A stretch of DNA of 64,000 bases from JAAYED01 sp040772225 (GTDB lineage: Bacteria > Chloroflexota > Anaerolineae > UBA1429). The translations under genes and the position numbers were made by a program. Below the pieces are notes generated by a model. The model worked only from the letters and a program-made list of their open reading frames with translations. It was not told the DNA's origin and ran no database searches. Of the stretch, positions 25,571 to 33,805 are shown piece after piece. Where the stretch lies: positions 682,001 to 746,000 of the forward strand of contig JAXGYO010000002.1 in assembly GCA_040772225.1 (NCBI GenBank). The letters are read 5' to 3'. Within the stretch, counting starts at the first letter, position 1, and every line of letters starts with the position of its first letter.

Positions 25571-26542
25571 ATGCCCGCAACACCGAGAGAACGCTTCATC
25601 GCCGCTCTGGAGCGCCGGCCGCTCACCGGTCGAGTCCCTCACTTTGAGCTCGTGTTTTTCCTGACCATGGAGGCCTTTGGCAAGCTGCACCCGTCTCAGC
25701 GTGCCTACTTGCAGTGGGATCAGATGTCCGAGGCGGAGCAAGCGCTGCATCGCGACGAGATGGCACGGTTATACGTCCAGACGGCCGAACGTTACGAACA
25801 CGACGCGATCTTTATCCACCCTAACCCCAACACCCTGGATGAGACGTTCCGCCTGATCGACGATATTCGCGCTCTCAGCGGGGATCGCTACTTTATCATG
25901 ATGCACGGCGATGCCACCTACGCGATTCCCAACGGCGAGGAGATGCTGGAATGGTGCGCCTGGCTCTATGACGACATCCAGCGGGCCCTGGATGAGGGGC
26001 AGCGGCGCGTCGATGCTATGCTGGAAAAGAGCGCCAAACTGGCAGCACATGGCGGGCTGGATGGCTTTGCGCTTTGCTCCGACTATTGTCTGAACACGGG
26101 CCCGTTCCTGAGCCCGGCAATGTTCCGGCGCGTCGTGAGTCCCTTCCTCAAGCAACTGGTACAGGCGCAGCGCGAGATGGGCTTTTACGTGATCAAGCAC
26201 ACGGATGGCAACATCATGCCCATCCTCGATGAACTGGTGGCAGCCGGACCGCACGCCCTGCACTCGATCGACCCACAGGCCGGCGTGGATTTGGCCGAGG
26301 TCAAGCGTCTGGTCGGCGATCGCGTGGCGCTGATCGGCAATGTGAACTGCGGCCTGCTGACGTCTGGCACCGACGAGGAGGTCGTCGCAGATGTGCGCCG
26401 CGCACTAGCGCAAGGGATGCCAGGGTACGGCTATGTCTTTTCGACGAGCAACTGCGTGTACACAGGCATGCCGCTGGAACGGTACGACCTGATGCTCGAC
26501 GTGTGGCGCGAGCACGGCAACTATCCGGAGAGCCTGGCATGA
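25571..26542 (+). CDS. Uroporphyrinogen decarboxylase (URO-D) family protein
   Basis: A 323-residue TIM-barrel protein of the URO-D superfamily, beginning MPATPRERFIAALERR. Conserved pieces include HTDGNIMPILDELVAAG, HSIDPQAGVDLAEVK and LIGNVNCGLL. True HemE carries an RQAGR segment near the N-terminus that I do not see, so it is more likely a methyltransferase-like or catabolic URO-D paralogue than heme biosynthesis. The start at 25571 follows GGAGG; an upstream in-frame extension is out of keeping with family length. Its TGA overlaps the ATG of the esterase gene (ATGA), so both are co-translated. Confidence 0.85.
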   Translation: MPATPRERFIAALERRPLTGRVPHFELVFFLTMEAFGKLHPSQRAYLQWDQMSEAEQALHRDEMARLYVQTAERYEHDAIFIHPNPNTLDETFRLIDDIRALSGDRYFIMMHGDATYAIPNGEEMLEWCAWLYDDIQRALDEGQRRVDAMLEKSAKLAAHGGLDGFALCSDYCLNTGPFLSPAMFRRVVSPFLKQLVQAQREMGFYVIKHTDGNIMPILDELVAAGPHALHSIDPQAGVDLAEVKRLVGDRVALIGNVNCGLLTSGTDEEVVADVRRALAQGMPGYGYVFSTSNCVYTGMPLERYDLMLDVWREHGNYPESLA

Positions 26543-27309
26543 ACCGGACACCAAAGGACGGCCCAGCGCCCGCACCGTTCGAGCTGGCGCCAGCAAACGC
26601 CATCGCTGGCTGCTTGCTGATCCACGGACTCACCGGCTCTCCGCCTGAGATGCGCCCGCTCGGTGAGCATTTGGCCTCACGGGGCTTTCACTGCCTCGCG
26701 CCGCTCCTGCCAGGACACGGTACGAGCCTTGAGAACCTGCATTCGGTGGCCAGGCAGGACTGGACGAACGCTGCAGGGCGCGCCCTGAGGGAACTGCAAG
26801 CCGCACATGCGGTCGTATGTGCGGTAGGCTTCAGTCTCGGAACCCTGGTCGTGTCGCACCTCGCGGCCGCGCACCCGGAGCTGGCTGCCGTGGCATTATT
26901 GTCGCCGGCAGTCTCTTTTGCGAACCGGCTGGTGCCTCTGGCAACGGTGATTCATCGCCTGGTCCCAACCTTCCCCAAGGAGCCAGACAGGCTGCACGCG
27001 CCCGATGCACGCGAGCACATCTGGTCCTATGATCGCTGGTCGACGCATGCACTGGGAGAGACCTGGCGTCTGCAACGTCAGGTACGCCGTGAGATGCCTG
27101 ATATCCAGGTTCCCGCGCTCATCGTGTACTCTGACCAGGACAGCGCACTGGGTGCCGACGCGGGCCAACAGACGCTGGCACTGTGGGGCAGCCCGGACAA
27201 GGACCTGATGTTGCTTCACAGCTCAGATCATGGCCTGCTCCTGGACATCGAACGCGACATGGTCTTTGAGCGCGTGTCCCGGTTTTTGGTTTCCCACATC
27301 TCTGACTGA
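26539..27309 (+). CDS. Alpha/beta hydrolase, carboxylesterase (Est30-like)
   Basis: A 256-residue serine hydrolase. The oxyanion region is CLLIHGLTGSP, the nucleophile S99 lies in VGFSLG, the acid is D199 or D201 in VYSDQDSAL, and the base is H231 in SSDHGLLLD. This is the pattern of monoacylglycerol-lipase or Est30-like carboxylesterases acting on short to medium acyl esters. No signal peptide. The ATG overlaps the stop of the URO-D-like gene by four bases, showing translational coupling. The substrate link between the two genes is unknown. Confidence 0.88.
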   Translation: MNRTPKDGPAPAPFELAPANAIAGCLLIHGLTGSPPEMRPLGEHLASRGFHCLAPLLPGHGTSLENLHSVARQDWTNAAGRALRELQAAHAVVCAVGFSLGTLVVSHLAAAHPELAAVALLSPAVSFANRLVPLATVIHRLVPTFPKEPDRLHAPDAREHIWSYDRWSTHALGETWRLQRQVRREMPDIQVPALIVYSDQDSALGADAGQQTLALWGSPDKDLMLLHSSDHGLLLDIERDMVFERVSRFLVSHISD

Positions 27310-27372
27310 ATCGTGGCCACTGGCGCGTTGCAGAATTCCATCCAGGCCATCTCTTCACACTGGAGGTAGCAG

Positions 27373-27966
27373 ATGCTCAAGAGATCGCCGCTCGCAGCCT
27401 ATCTCGTGATTCTGGCCGCCACTGTCATCATCACCGCTATTGTGTTGAGCCTTGCCCGCACACCCGGGCTGTACGGGGTGGCGCGGGGCGCCGCTCTGGT
27501 TGGGTACCAGTTTGTGTTCCTCGCAGTGCTCAGCTCTGCGTTTACTAGACCGCTGGTCCGAGCCTACCGGAAACCGTTCATCCGGTTACACCACTGGGTC
27601 TCCATAACGGGCCTGGCGCTGCTGGTGCTGCACCCGATCCTGCTTGTGATCGTGCTCAAGTCCACTGCGGTGCTCACTGCGGCGTACACTTCGGGCGAGT
27701 TTTTCCGTTATGCAGGGTCTCCAGCTCTCATCGCGTTCTTTCTTGCGGCAATCGCTGCCGTGCTGCGAACTCGCATGAACACGGTCTGGCGTTATATCCA
27801 CTGGCTGAATTATGTAGCGCTGTTGCTCGGGACAGCGCACGCCGTGCTACTGGGGACCAGCGTCGCACTGCTGCCCTGGCTGCGATGGGTTCTCGTCCTT
27901 CTGGCAGCATGCGGCGTGGCCGTATATATATCCAGACGTGTCAACACAAGGGCAGCCGCGCGCTGA
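27373..27966 (+). CDS. Ferric-reductase-like transmembrane protein (heme b)
   Basis: A 197-residue integral membrane protein with about six hydrophobic helices. Two His pairs lie on facing helices: H73 or H74 with H87 (RLHHWVSITGLALLVLH), and H143 with H156 (HWLNYVALLLGTAH), the spacing expected for two stacked b hemes in the ferric-reductase/NOX/MsrQ fold. There is no flavin or NAD domain, so the electron donor must be another protein. GGAGG lies six bases upstream of the ATG. It follows the esterase gene by 63 bp. Confidence 0.75.
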   Translation: MLKRSPLAAYLVILAATVIITAIVLSLARTPGLYGVARGAALVGYQFVFLAVLSSAFTRPLVRAYRKPFIRLHHWVSITGLALLVLHPILLVIVLKSTAVLTAAYTSGEFFRYAGSPALIAFFLAAIAAVLRTRMNTVWRYIHWLNYVALLLGTAHAVLLGTSVALLPWLRWVLVLLAACGVAVYISRRVNTRAAAR

Positions 27967-28055
27967 TCCAGACTGTGGCCGCAAGAGATCAAGAGCCGGC
28001 ATGATACGGTATCCAGGTGCGGCTACGCGTATGGTGACCGGCCAGAACGAGCACG

Positions 28056-28093
28056 GACGGGCGCGCTCGCAATGTATCGCGAGCGCACCCGTC
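28056..28093. terminator. Hairpin between convergent genes, probable bidirectional terminator
   Basis: Arms 28056-28070 and 28079-28093 pair over 15 positions with one mismatch, around an 8-base loop. GC-rich stem; no strong T-run on either side. It lies between the ferric-reductase-like gene (plus) and the MFS exporter gene (minus), whose 3' ends face each other. Confidence 0.55.
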
Positions 28094-28122
28094 AAATCGA
28101 CTGAACCTTAATACCGACGACG

Positions 28123-29373
28123 CTACTCCAGCGTTCGGAGATAGGCCATCCGCCACCAGACCAGCAGGAAGATCACTAGCAGCAAGACGCCCTGCCCCGC
28201 AAAGACTGCCGGAACGCCGAACTTGTCCGCCAGGGCGCCGGCGGGAAGCGTGCCGAGCGGGGTCAAGCCCCACATCATCATGTAGGTGCTCATGACCCTG
28301 CCACGGTACTGATCCTCACAGTTGACCTGCACCAGCGTCTGATTACAGACCATCGCGGCGTTGTTACCCATGCCGATGAGAATCAGCATAAGAAACGCAA
28401 TCGGCAGGCTCCGCACAAAGGACAGGGTCAGCAGGCCCAATCCGATGACGATACCAGCACCCAGCAATAGCTTGCCTTTCTGCTTAAAGTCGCCCAGCGC
28501 TGCCACGCCAAGAGCCGCAATGAGTGAGCCGATACCCGAGGCGGATGCCAGCAATCCCAGGCCGCTCGCTCCCAGCCCCATCATCTCATCGGCGTACTGA
28601 GGCAGGAGCACACCGTATGGCATGGCCAGCAGCACCCGCGCCAGCGACAAACCGATGACGCCTTTCAGCTTTGGCTCATGGATGATATAGGTGAGCCCGG
28701 TGGCAATATCCCGGATAATCGGGCGACGCAGGGCATCGGACGCACCTGTGAGCGGCAACTGAAGCACCGTGTAGAGTGCCATCATGTACAGAATGGCAAT
28801 GAGTCCGTAAACGGACCACACGCCCAGCCCCTCGATCATGAGGCCGGCACCGGATGCGCCAAAGATGCCCATAATCCCCATGCCGACAGCGGCCAGCGAT
28901 ACTGCGTTGAGCAGCGTTGAACGATCGACGATATCCGCCATCAGCGCGTTCTGTGCGGGCATCATAAAGGCCATGAGTGCACCGCTGAGCACTCCACTGG
29001 CGGCCAGGTGCCAGATCTGGATACGTCCCAGCACAATGAGGAGGGTAATGGCCATGATGTTCAGGATCATTCCCAAACGTGTGGCCGCCAGAATGTGGCG
29101 GCGTTCGAGCCGATCAGAGAGGACACCGGAAAAAGGCGACACCAGGAGCGTGGAGAGCGAACCGAAGGATCCCACCCATCCCAGGGCAAAGCCGGATCCG
29201 GTGAGCTGATAGACCAGCCAGCCCTGCGCCACGCTACTCATCTGCATGGTGGCTGACGCTGCCAGCCGACCGAGCCAGAACCAACGGTAGTCACGGCTAC
29301 GAAGCGCCTTGAACATGGCCAGGCCGGAGATGGAATGGTAGGCGGCAACGGCACGGCTACTCGCAACGGGCAT
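28123..29373 (-). CDS. MFS transporter (EntS/DUF894-like exporter family)
   Basis: A 416-residue inner-membrane protein with about 12 helices. The start of the transport domain, FKALRSRDYRWFWLGRL, followed by QGWLVYQLTGSG and the loop GVLSDRLERRHILAATR, is typical of the MFS_3/EntS group that exports siderophores, drugs or small metabolites. Substrate unknown. The start at 29373 has GGGAGG nine bases upstream, while the internal ATG at 29316 has no ribosome site. The hairpin at 29411-29438 lies just upstream and may end transcription from the preceding bactofilin-like gene. Confidence 0.88.
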   Translation of the reverse strand: MPVASSRAVAAYHSISGLAMFKALRSRDYRWFWLGRLAASATMQMSSVAQGWLVYQLTGSGFALGWVGSFGSLSTLLVSPFSGVLSDRLERRHILAATRLGMILNIMAITLLIVLGRIQIWHLAASGVLSGALMAFMMPAQNALMADIVDRSTLLNAVSLAAVGMGIMGIFGASGAGLMIEGLGVWSVYGLIAILYMMALYTVLQLPLTGASDALRRPIIRDIATGLTYIIHEPKLKGVIGLSLARVLLAMPYGVLLPQYADEMMGLGASGLGLLASASGIGSLIAALGVAALGDFKQKGKLLLGAGIVIGLGLLTLSFVRSLPIAFLMLILIGMGNNAAMVCNQTLVQVNCEDQYRGRVMSTYMMMWGLTPLGTLPAGALADKFGVPAVFAGQGVLLLVIFLLVWWRMAYLRTLE

Positions 29374-29410
29374 GTGCAGCGTCCTCCCTGTATCACGCTA
29401 TACGAAGAGA

Positions 29411-29438
29411 TCCCGGCGGTTCTCGCGACCCGCCGGGA
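29411..29438. terminator. Hairpin upstream of the MFS gene
   Basis: TCCCGGCGG (29411-29419) and CCGCCGGGA (29430-29438) form a 9-bp stem with a 10-base loop. It lies between the stop of the bactofilin-like gene and the MFS start, both on the minus strand. No T-run follows, so this is a candidate terminator or leader structure only. Confidence 0.4.
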
Positions 29439-29508
29439 CCAACCGTGCGTCCATTATAGGGAATTCGCTCCGTTACGACAACGTTGACATACCGCTGCTG
29501 CCGCGTGG

Positions 29509-30681
29509 CTATTGCCGGGTATACGACTGCATGTCGTCGTCGAGATCACTTTCCAATTCATCGAGCTTACGCGTGTCGTCGCTGCGCTCCAGTGGCCCTC
29601 CACCTTGATCGAGCTGCTGTTGGGAATCTATCTCCGCGGGTGTCACAGGCACTGCAGCCGCGGGACCACGAGACGAAGGTGAAGCGCCTGTTTTCTCGAC
29701 AGGATTGGATGCATCGGAGCCGGCCAGGGAAGCGAATGGCTCCCAAATCCGCCGGCCGCTCGTGCCAAAGCGCGTGAGTACCACAGCGCCCAACCCCCAG
29801 GAAATCGCAAGCAGACCGATGATCCATCCGATGCAGGGCACTTTGCCAGCCACGGTCAGGATCAGGATGCCCACGATCGCGACAGTCAGCCTGCCGTAAC
29901 GGTCAGGCTTGATCAGGTGGCCACCGACCAGCATGCCAGATGCGGCCCACCCGACCACGCCCGCCAGAACAAGCGCCACAGCCATGACCAAAGCAACAGG
30001 GATAGTTACAATCAGAATCGTCAAGAGGGGCACGAGGATGGCGGCGGCCAGCAGCGTGAGAAGCCCCATGCCAATCGAGAGAATGGGTGACTGGTTCATC
30101 ACCCCCGTGATATGGTCCACGGGCTCCGGTATCAGCGACACTGCGAGCACACCGAGCAACAACGTCGCCATCAGGCTCCCCAAAAAGCTCGCCACCCTGC
30201 CCACGGCCGTCAATAGATCAGATCTGCCACTATCGGCCGCCTGCGGCGGCAAGCGGTTGATATCGCCGCGGATAACGCCGCCCAATTCGGCTGCACGTTC
30301 GCTGGCCTGCATCCCCGCCACAACATCTCCCAGCACCTGGGCATCGGGGTGCCGGTTGATCGTCCCGGCGGCCACTACGTCGCCCAGGATACGGGCGGTA
30401 GCTTCGAGATCAAGTGTGCCCCCGATCACGACGACAGAGCCCTCAACGACTCCCGCAATTCGGGCATTACCCATGATCACCGCAAGGTCACCAGAGAGCG
30501 TCCCCTGTTCAGCAATGGTAGCAGATCCTGCGACCACCGCAGCGTTACCTGTAGAATGCTGCCCCGCCTGGATCACAAGGTCCTGACCAAAGAGAGAGAC
30601 ATCTCCCGTGTCAGCCAGAACAGGGAATGCGGCCACGAGCAACAGCACAGCTATCAGCAGCATCCATACCCATTTTCTCAT
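29509..30681 (-). CDS. Bactofilin-like polymer-forming domain with membrane helices
   Basis: A 390-residue protein. A signal peptide (residues 1-23, WMLLIAVLLLVAAFPVLA) is followed by a beta-solenoid of the bactofilin type (about 30-150, repeats such as GDLAVIMGNARIAGVVEGS and VVIGGTLDLEATARILGD), then about five membrane helices (160-310) and an acidic, disordered tail. Bactofilins polymerise at the envelope; a solenoid exported before a membrane domain is a known but functionally unexplained arrangement. GGAGG is ten bases upstream. It follows the sigma/membrane-protein pair and may be one of their targets. Confidence 0.75.
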   Translation of the reverse strand: MRKWVWMLLIAVLLLVAAFPVLADTGDVSLFGQDLVIQAGQHSTGNAAVVAGSATIAEQGTLSGDLAVIMGNARIAGVVEGSVVVIGGTLDLEATARILGDVVAAGTINRHPDAQVLGDVVAGMQASERAAELGGVIRGDINRLPPQAADSGRSDLLTAVGRVASFLGSLMATLLLGVLAVSLIPEPVDHITGVMNQSPILSIGMGLLTLLAAAILVPLLTILIVTIPVALVMAVALVLAGVVGWAASGMLVGGHLIKPDRYGRLTVAIVGILILTVAGKVPCIGWIIGLLAISWGLGAVVLTRFGTSGRRIWEPFASLAGSDASNPVEKTGASPSSRGPAAAVPVTPAEIDSQQQLDQGGGPLERSDDTRKLDELESDLDDDMQSYTRQ

Positions 30682-30732
30682 CGATATCTATACCTCCGTG
30701 AGCACTCGGGTTTCCAGTCTTGGCCTCCAGCG

Positions 30733-31242
30733 CTACACATGGACGCTCTGTGGCTGCGCCTTGCCGAGTACCTTGAACCACAAGACGCTGACAATCACCG
30801 CGGCCACAAACCAGGCCACAAGCAGGCCGCCAGCGTCCACTGGGATAGCGCGAAGCACCACATTCGCGGCGACCAGCAGCGACTGCATCACCGATGCCAA
30901 CTGTGTGACTGCGCGGCCGACCACCTCAAGGAACTCGGGGTGACTGGCGCGTGTGACTGACACGAGCAGCACAGCGCCGGTAATCATCGCCGCGACAAGA
31001 ACAAAGACAGTCAGTATTCGCCGCAGTTTGAGCATGGTTCGCTGCCGGCGCTTGCGCCTGGCCACGCCCAACATCACCTGAGCCGCAAAGGTTGATGGCG
31101 GCTCTGCCGGTCTCACAGACGATAACAGCGCGTCCAGCAAGAGGAGGGCCGAATCATCGTCTCCAGGAGAATTAGCCTGCGTGGTGACAGTCGCTACGCC
31201 CTCCTGCAACCGTCTCGTTTCCCTTTGTCGAACTGTATGCAT
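30733..31242 (-). CDS. Membrane protein partner of the ECF sigma factor (putative anti-sigma)
   Basis: A 169-residue protein with a soluble N-terminal 80 residues (SALLLLDALLSSVRPAEPP then FAAQVMLGVARRKRRQRTM) and two membrane helices (about 86-107 and 145-165). I do not see the zinc-binding HxxxCxxC motif of ZAS anti-sigma factors, so the anti-sigma call rests on position: the ATG lies one base after the sigma-factor TGA, a translational coupling typical of sigma/anti-sigma pairs. The start at 31242 is preferred over upstream in-frame codons that lie inside the sigma gene. Confidence 0.7.
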   Translation of the reverse strand: MHTVRQRETRRLQEGVATVTTQANSPGDDDSALLLLDALLSSVRPAEPPSTFAAQVMLGVARRKRRQRTMLKLRRILTVFVLVAAMITGAVLLVSVTRASHPEFLEVVGRAVTQLASVMQSLLVAANVVLRAIPVDAGGLLVAWFVAAVIVSVLWFKVLGKAQPQSVHV

Positions 31243-31243
31243 A

Positions 31244-31900
31244 TCAGATGGCCTCGGATATGGCATGCTCACTGATCGCCTCCTCAGAACCCGCCGGTTG
31301 GTTGCCCGCCTCGGATTTGAGAGCATCGGCCATAGCTCCCCGTGCGCGATGCAACCTGGACTTGACGGCACTTTCAGTGCTTGAAGTTATCTGAGAAATC
31401 TCCTGATAGGACATGTCGTACCAATAACGCAACACGATCACCAGACGGTGCTGCTCGGGCAGCATATCGAGCAATCTGCGTATCTGAACCTCTCGATCAC
31501 GATCCATGGCCTCATCCTCAGGTCGCGGCGCAGTATCCGGCAACCAGCGATCCGGCTCAAACTCGTCCAGAGAGACCTGGCGGCGGTGTCCCCGCCTGAG
31601 ACGGTCGATGCAGTAGTGAGACGCAATGGAAAGGATCCAGGACGAGAATTTGCGTGCCGAATCATAGCTCTCCAGGTGCGAATAAGCGCGCAAGAACACC
31701 TCCTGCGCGGCATCCTCCGCATCACCGGCACTGCCCAGCATGCGATAGGCCAGGTTATAGACCGGTCTCTGGTAGGCTTCCACAATCTGTGAGAAAGCCT
31801 GCTCGTCCCCCTGCTGTGCACGAAGCACCCAGAGGCGCTCTTCATCGCTGCCTCCCACCCCAATCATTCCTCCCCGGGATCCTGAGGCTTCAGCGCACAT
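31244..31900 (-). CDS. ECF-type RNA polymerase sigma factor
   Basis: 218 residues. Region 2 is AFSQIVEAYQRPVYNLAYR, followed by DAEDAAQEVFLRAY and the WILSIASHYCIDRLRR core-binding helix. Region 4 is MLPEQHRLVIVLRYWYDMSYQEIS, with an HTH ending AVKSRLHRARG. This is an RpoE/SigW-like group IV sigma factor for an envelope or stress regulon. The start is uncertain: ATG 31900 has no ribosome site, ATG 31867 has GGGGAGG almost touching it, and GTG 31858 has the same site nine bases away. All keep the functional domains. It follows the terminator that ends the ffh operon. Confidence 0.9.
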   Translation of the reverse strand: MCAEASGSRGGMIGVGGSDEERLWVLRAQQGDEQAFSQIVEAYQRPVYNLAYRMLGSAGDAEDAAQEVFLRAYSHLESYDSARKFSSWILSIASHYCIDRLRRGHRRQVSLDEFEPDRWLPDTAPRPEDEAMDRDREVQIRRLLDMLPEQHRLVIVLRYWYDMSYQEISQITSSTESAVKSRLHRARGAMADALKSEAGNQPAGSEEAISEHAISEAI

Positions 31901-31950
31901 ATGTCATTACGCGAAATCGCCTCTTTGGTTGCACGCCCCGTCTCGTCACG

Positions 31951-31984
31951 AAAAAAGGGGATCCGTAGCCGTCTACGGATCCCC
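31951..31984 (-). terminator. Canonical rho-independent terminator of the ffh-to-phosphodiesterase operon
   Basis: On the minus strand a 12-bp perfect stem (31984-31973 with 31968-31957, 4-base loop) is followed by six U residues (31956-31951). It lies 20 bp after the stop of the phosphodiesterase gene, so it ends the long minus-strand housekeeping transcript. Confidence 0.9.
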
Positions 31985-32004
31985 GGGACCAGCCGGCCCA
32001 GATG

Positions 32005-32490
32005 CTAGAAGAGCAGTACCTCTGCCGAGCCAGCAGCGGTGTCGTAGATGGCAATACTCTTTTCGCCGAATCTGCCCATCACTTCGCCCGGGTTCACGAG
32101 GAGCGTAGGCCCTACCTGATCAACCCGGCGCCGGTGGTTGTGGCCATGACAGACGAGAGCGTACTGCCCACCTTTGGCCAATGCCTGCGCCAGGTCAGGC
32201 CAATGCGTGATGGCGACGCGCCGTCCGTCGAACTCGAGCTCTCCGAACTCGCCATGAAAGGTCACGCGCCCCAGGCGAGACACGCTGTGCACGACATGCT
32301 CACGGTCTCCGTCATTGTTTCCCCAAACGACGTGCACTGGGCCTGTAAAACCCTCTGCGATGGCAATCATCGTAAAAGGAGAGCAGATATCGCCCAGGCA
32401 GAGTAAGGCATCACAGTCAGCCAGTCTGGACAGGGCTTCATCCAGGGCCCAGATATTGTCATGTATGTCGCTCAGTATTCCAATGCGCAT
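32005..32490 (-). CDS. YfcE/MJ0936-type metallophosphoesterase
   Basis: A 161-residue calcineurin-like phosphodiesterase. The two-metal site is intact: SDIHDN (Asp, His), LGDIC (Asp), GNNDG (Asn), ITHWPD (His) and CHGHNHRR (His pair). Homologues hydrolyse phosphodiesters such as bis-pNPP or 2',3'-cAMP in the cytoplasm; the natural substrate is unknown. GGAGGGG lies eight bases upstream. It is the last gene of the ffh operon, 21 bp after cinA, and is followed by a strong terminator. Confidence 0.92.
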   Translation of the reverse strand: MRIGILSDIHDNIWALDEALSRLADCDALLCLGDICSPFTMIAIAEGFTGPVHVVWGNNDGDREHVVHSVSRLGRVTFHGEFGELEFDGRRVAITHWPDLAQALAKGGQYALVCHGHNHRRRVDQVGPTLLVNPGEVMGRFGEKSIAIYDTAAGSAEVLLF

Positions 32491-32511
32491 CTCTTACGCC
32501 CCTCCCCTCTA

Positions 32512-33750
32512 CTAGTCACCCGGCGTCAGGTAGCGTCTCACCATGTCCATGCCGGCATAGATCAGTGACCAGCGGCCAAAGGCGCCCTCACGCGTGCGCC
32601 GAGGCTCGTCACGCAACGTTCCTTCGGGCGTTGCCAGAGCAAGGTAAGCATCGGCGGCCCCCTCTGCTCCAGGGACACGCGGACCTATAATGGCCAGGCC
32701 CAAATCCGCGCCGAGCCGATCCCGAATGCCCTCCGCAGCGAGATCTGCCCACGACCGAGACGGGAACTCGCCTTCCTGGGTGCTGCCCTCTTGTTGCCCC
32801 AGTACGCGCACAAGCCCTTCCTCGTCGGCAATGACCAGGCCCCCGGCCCAGCTGTCGGGGTAGATTCTCGCAGCTTCCGCAAGCTGAAGCGACAATTCGC
32901 CCTGGGTCGTCAGTTCGACCACCGCCAGGCTCTTGCCTGCCGCAGCCAGAGCCCGCATCACGACGCCGGCTACCGTATCCTGATCGACGCCGAACACGCG
33001 AAAACCCAGTCTCTCGCGGATCTGCGCCTCGATCGGAGCAATCAGAGTTGCTGCCTCGGCCTCTGTGTCCGCCTTGGCAGTGATGACAATATCCGTCTGA
33101 CCCGGGTGAGCGCGCGTGCCCACCGTGGGGTTAGAAAGCGCCATCAGGTCAGGGATCAAAGCGTCCGCTGCGCTCTCACCGATGCCACAGGTTCGAACGA
33201 TACGGCTCTTGATCACCTGGTGCGAACCAAGCCTTCGACCCAGCAGCGGAAGCACCTCGTGCTCCATCAAGTACCGCATCTCATGAGGTACACCTGGAAG
33301 GCTAATGATGATCTTGCCGTTCTGCTCGACCGAAAAGCAGGGCGCCGTCCCCACAGGATTGTGGATAATGTCCGCACCCACCGGCAGGCGTGCCTGCCGG
33401 TCGTTGTTGCTTGTCATCGTCGCGTGCCGGCGCCCGAACATGGCCCGTATCTCTTCCAGCAGTGACTCGTCCAGATAGAGGTCACGACCGGTGGCGGCAG
33501 CGACACCCTCTCGGGTCATATCATCCACCGTCGGGCCAAGACCGCCCGTGGTGATAACGACGTCTGCCCGCTCCAGGGCTCGGCGCAGCACATCCGTGAT
33601 ACGTCCGAGATTGTCCCCGACCGTCGTCGTGTAGAACAGGTTGAGTCCGATAGTGGTGAGTTGCTGGGCGATCCATGCCGAGTTCGTGTCGACGATCTCT
33701 CCCAGAAGCAGTTCGGTTCCAATTGTCACGATCTCTGCCTGCACGGGCAC
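32512..33750 (-). CDS. cinA: CinA-family protein with degenerate NMN-deamidase domain
   Basis: 412 residues. Residues 1-250 are the CinA N-terminal MoCF-like domain (IVTIGTELLLGEIVDTN, ITTGGLGPTVDD, LPGVPHEMRY), which in homologues acts as an ADP-ribose/NAD pyrophosphatase. The C-terminal PncC-like domain is present but lacks its usual catalytic residues: ESCTGG reads ELTTQG (279-284), replacing the nucleophilic Ser with Leu, and the Tyr/Lys segment reads GGLVIADEEG. NMN deamidation is therefore unlikely. It starts with GTG after GAGGAG and lies between manC and the phosphodiesterase gene. Confidence 0.88.
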   Translation of the reverse strand: MPVQAEIVTIGTELLLGEIVDTNSAWIAQQLTTIGLNLFYTTTVGDNLGRITDVLRRALERADVVITTGGLGPTVDDMTREGVAAATGRDLYLDESLLEEIRAMFGRRHATMTSNNDRQARLPVGADIIHNPVGTAPCFSVEQNGKIIISLPGVPHEMRYLMEHEVLPLLGRRLGSHQVIKSRIVRTCGIGESAADALIPDLMALSNPTVGTRAHPGQTDIVITAKADTEAEAATLIAPIEAQIRERLGFRVFGVDQDTVAGVVMRALAAAGKSLAVVELTTQGELSLQLAEAARIYPDSWAGGLVIADEEGLVRVLGQQEGSTQEGEFPSRSWADLAAEGIRDRLGADLGLAIIGPRVPGAEGAADAYLALATPEGTLRDEPRRTREGAFGRWSLIYAGMDMVRRYLTPGD

Positions 33751-33805
33751 ATCTCCTCAAGGTTCGTTAGTGGGGATTCGGACACTCTGTCTCTGTGGAT
33801 GACGC

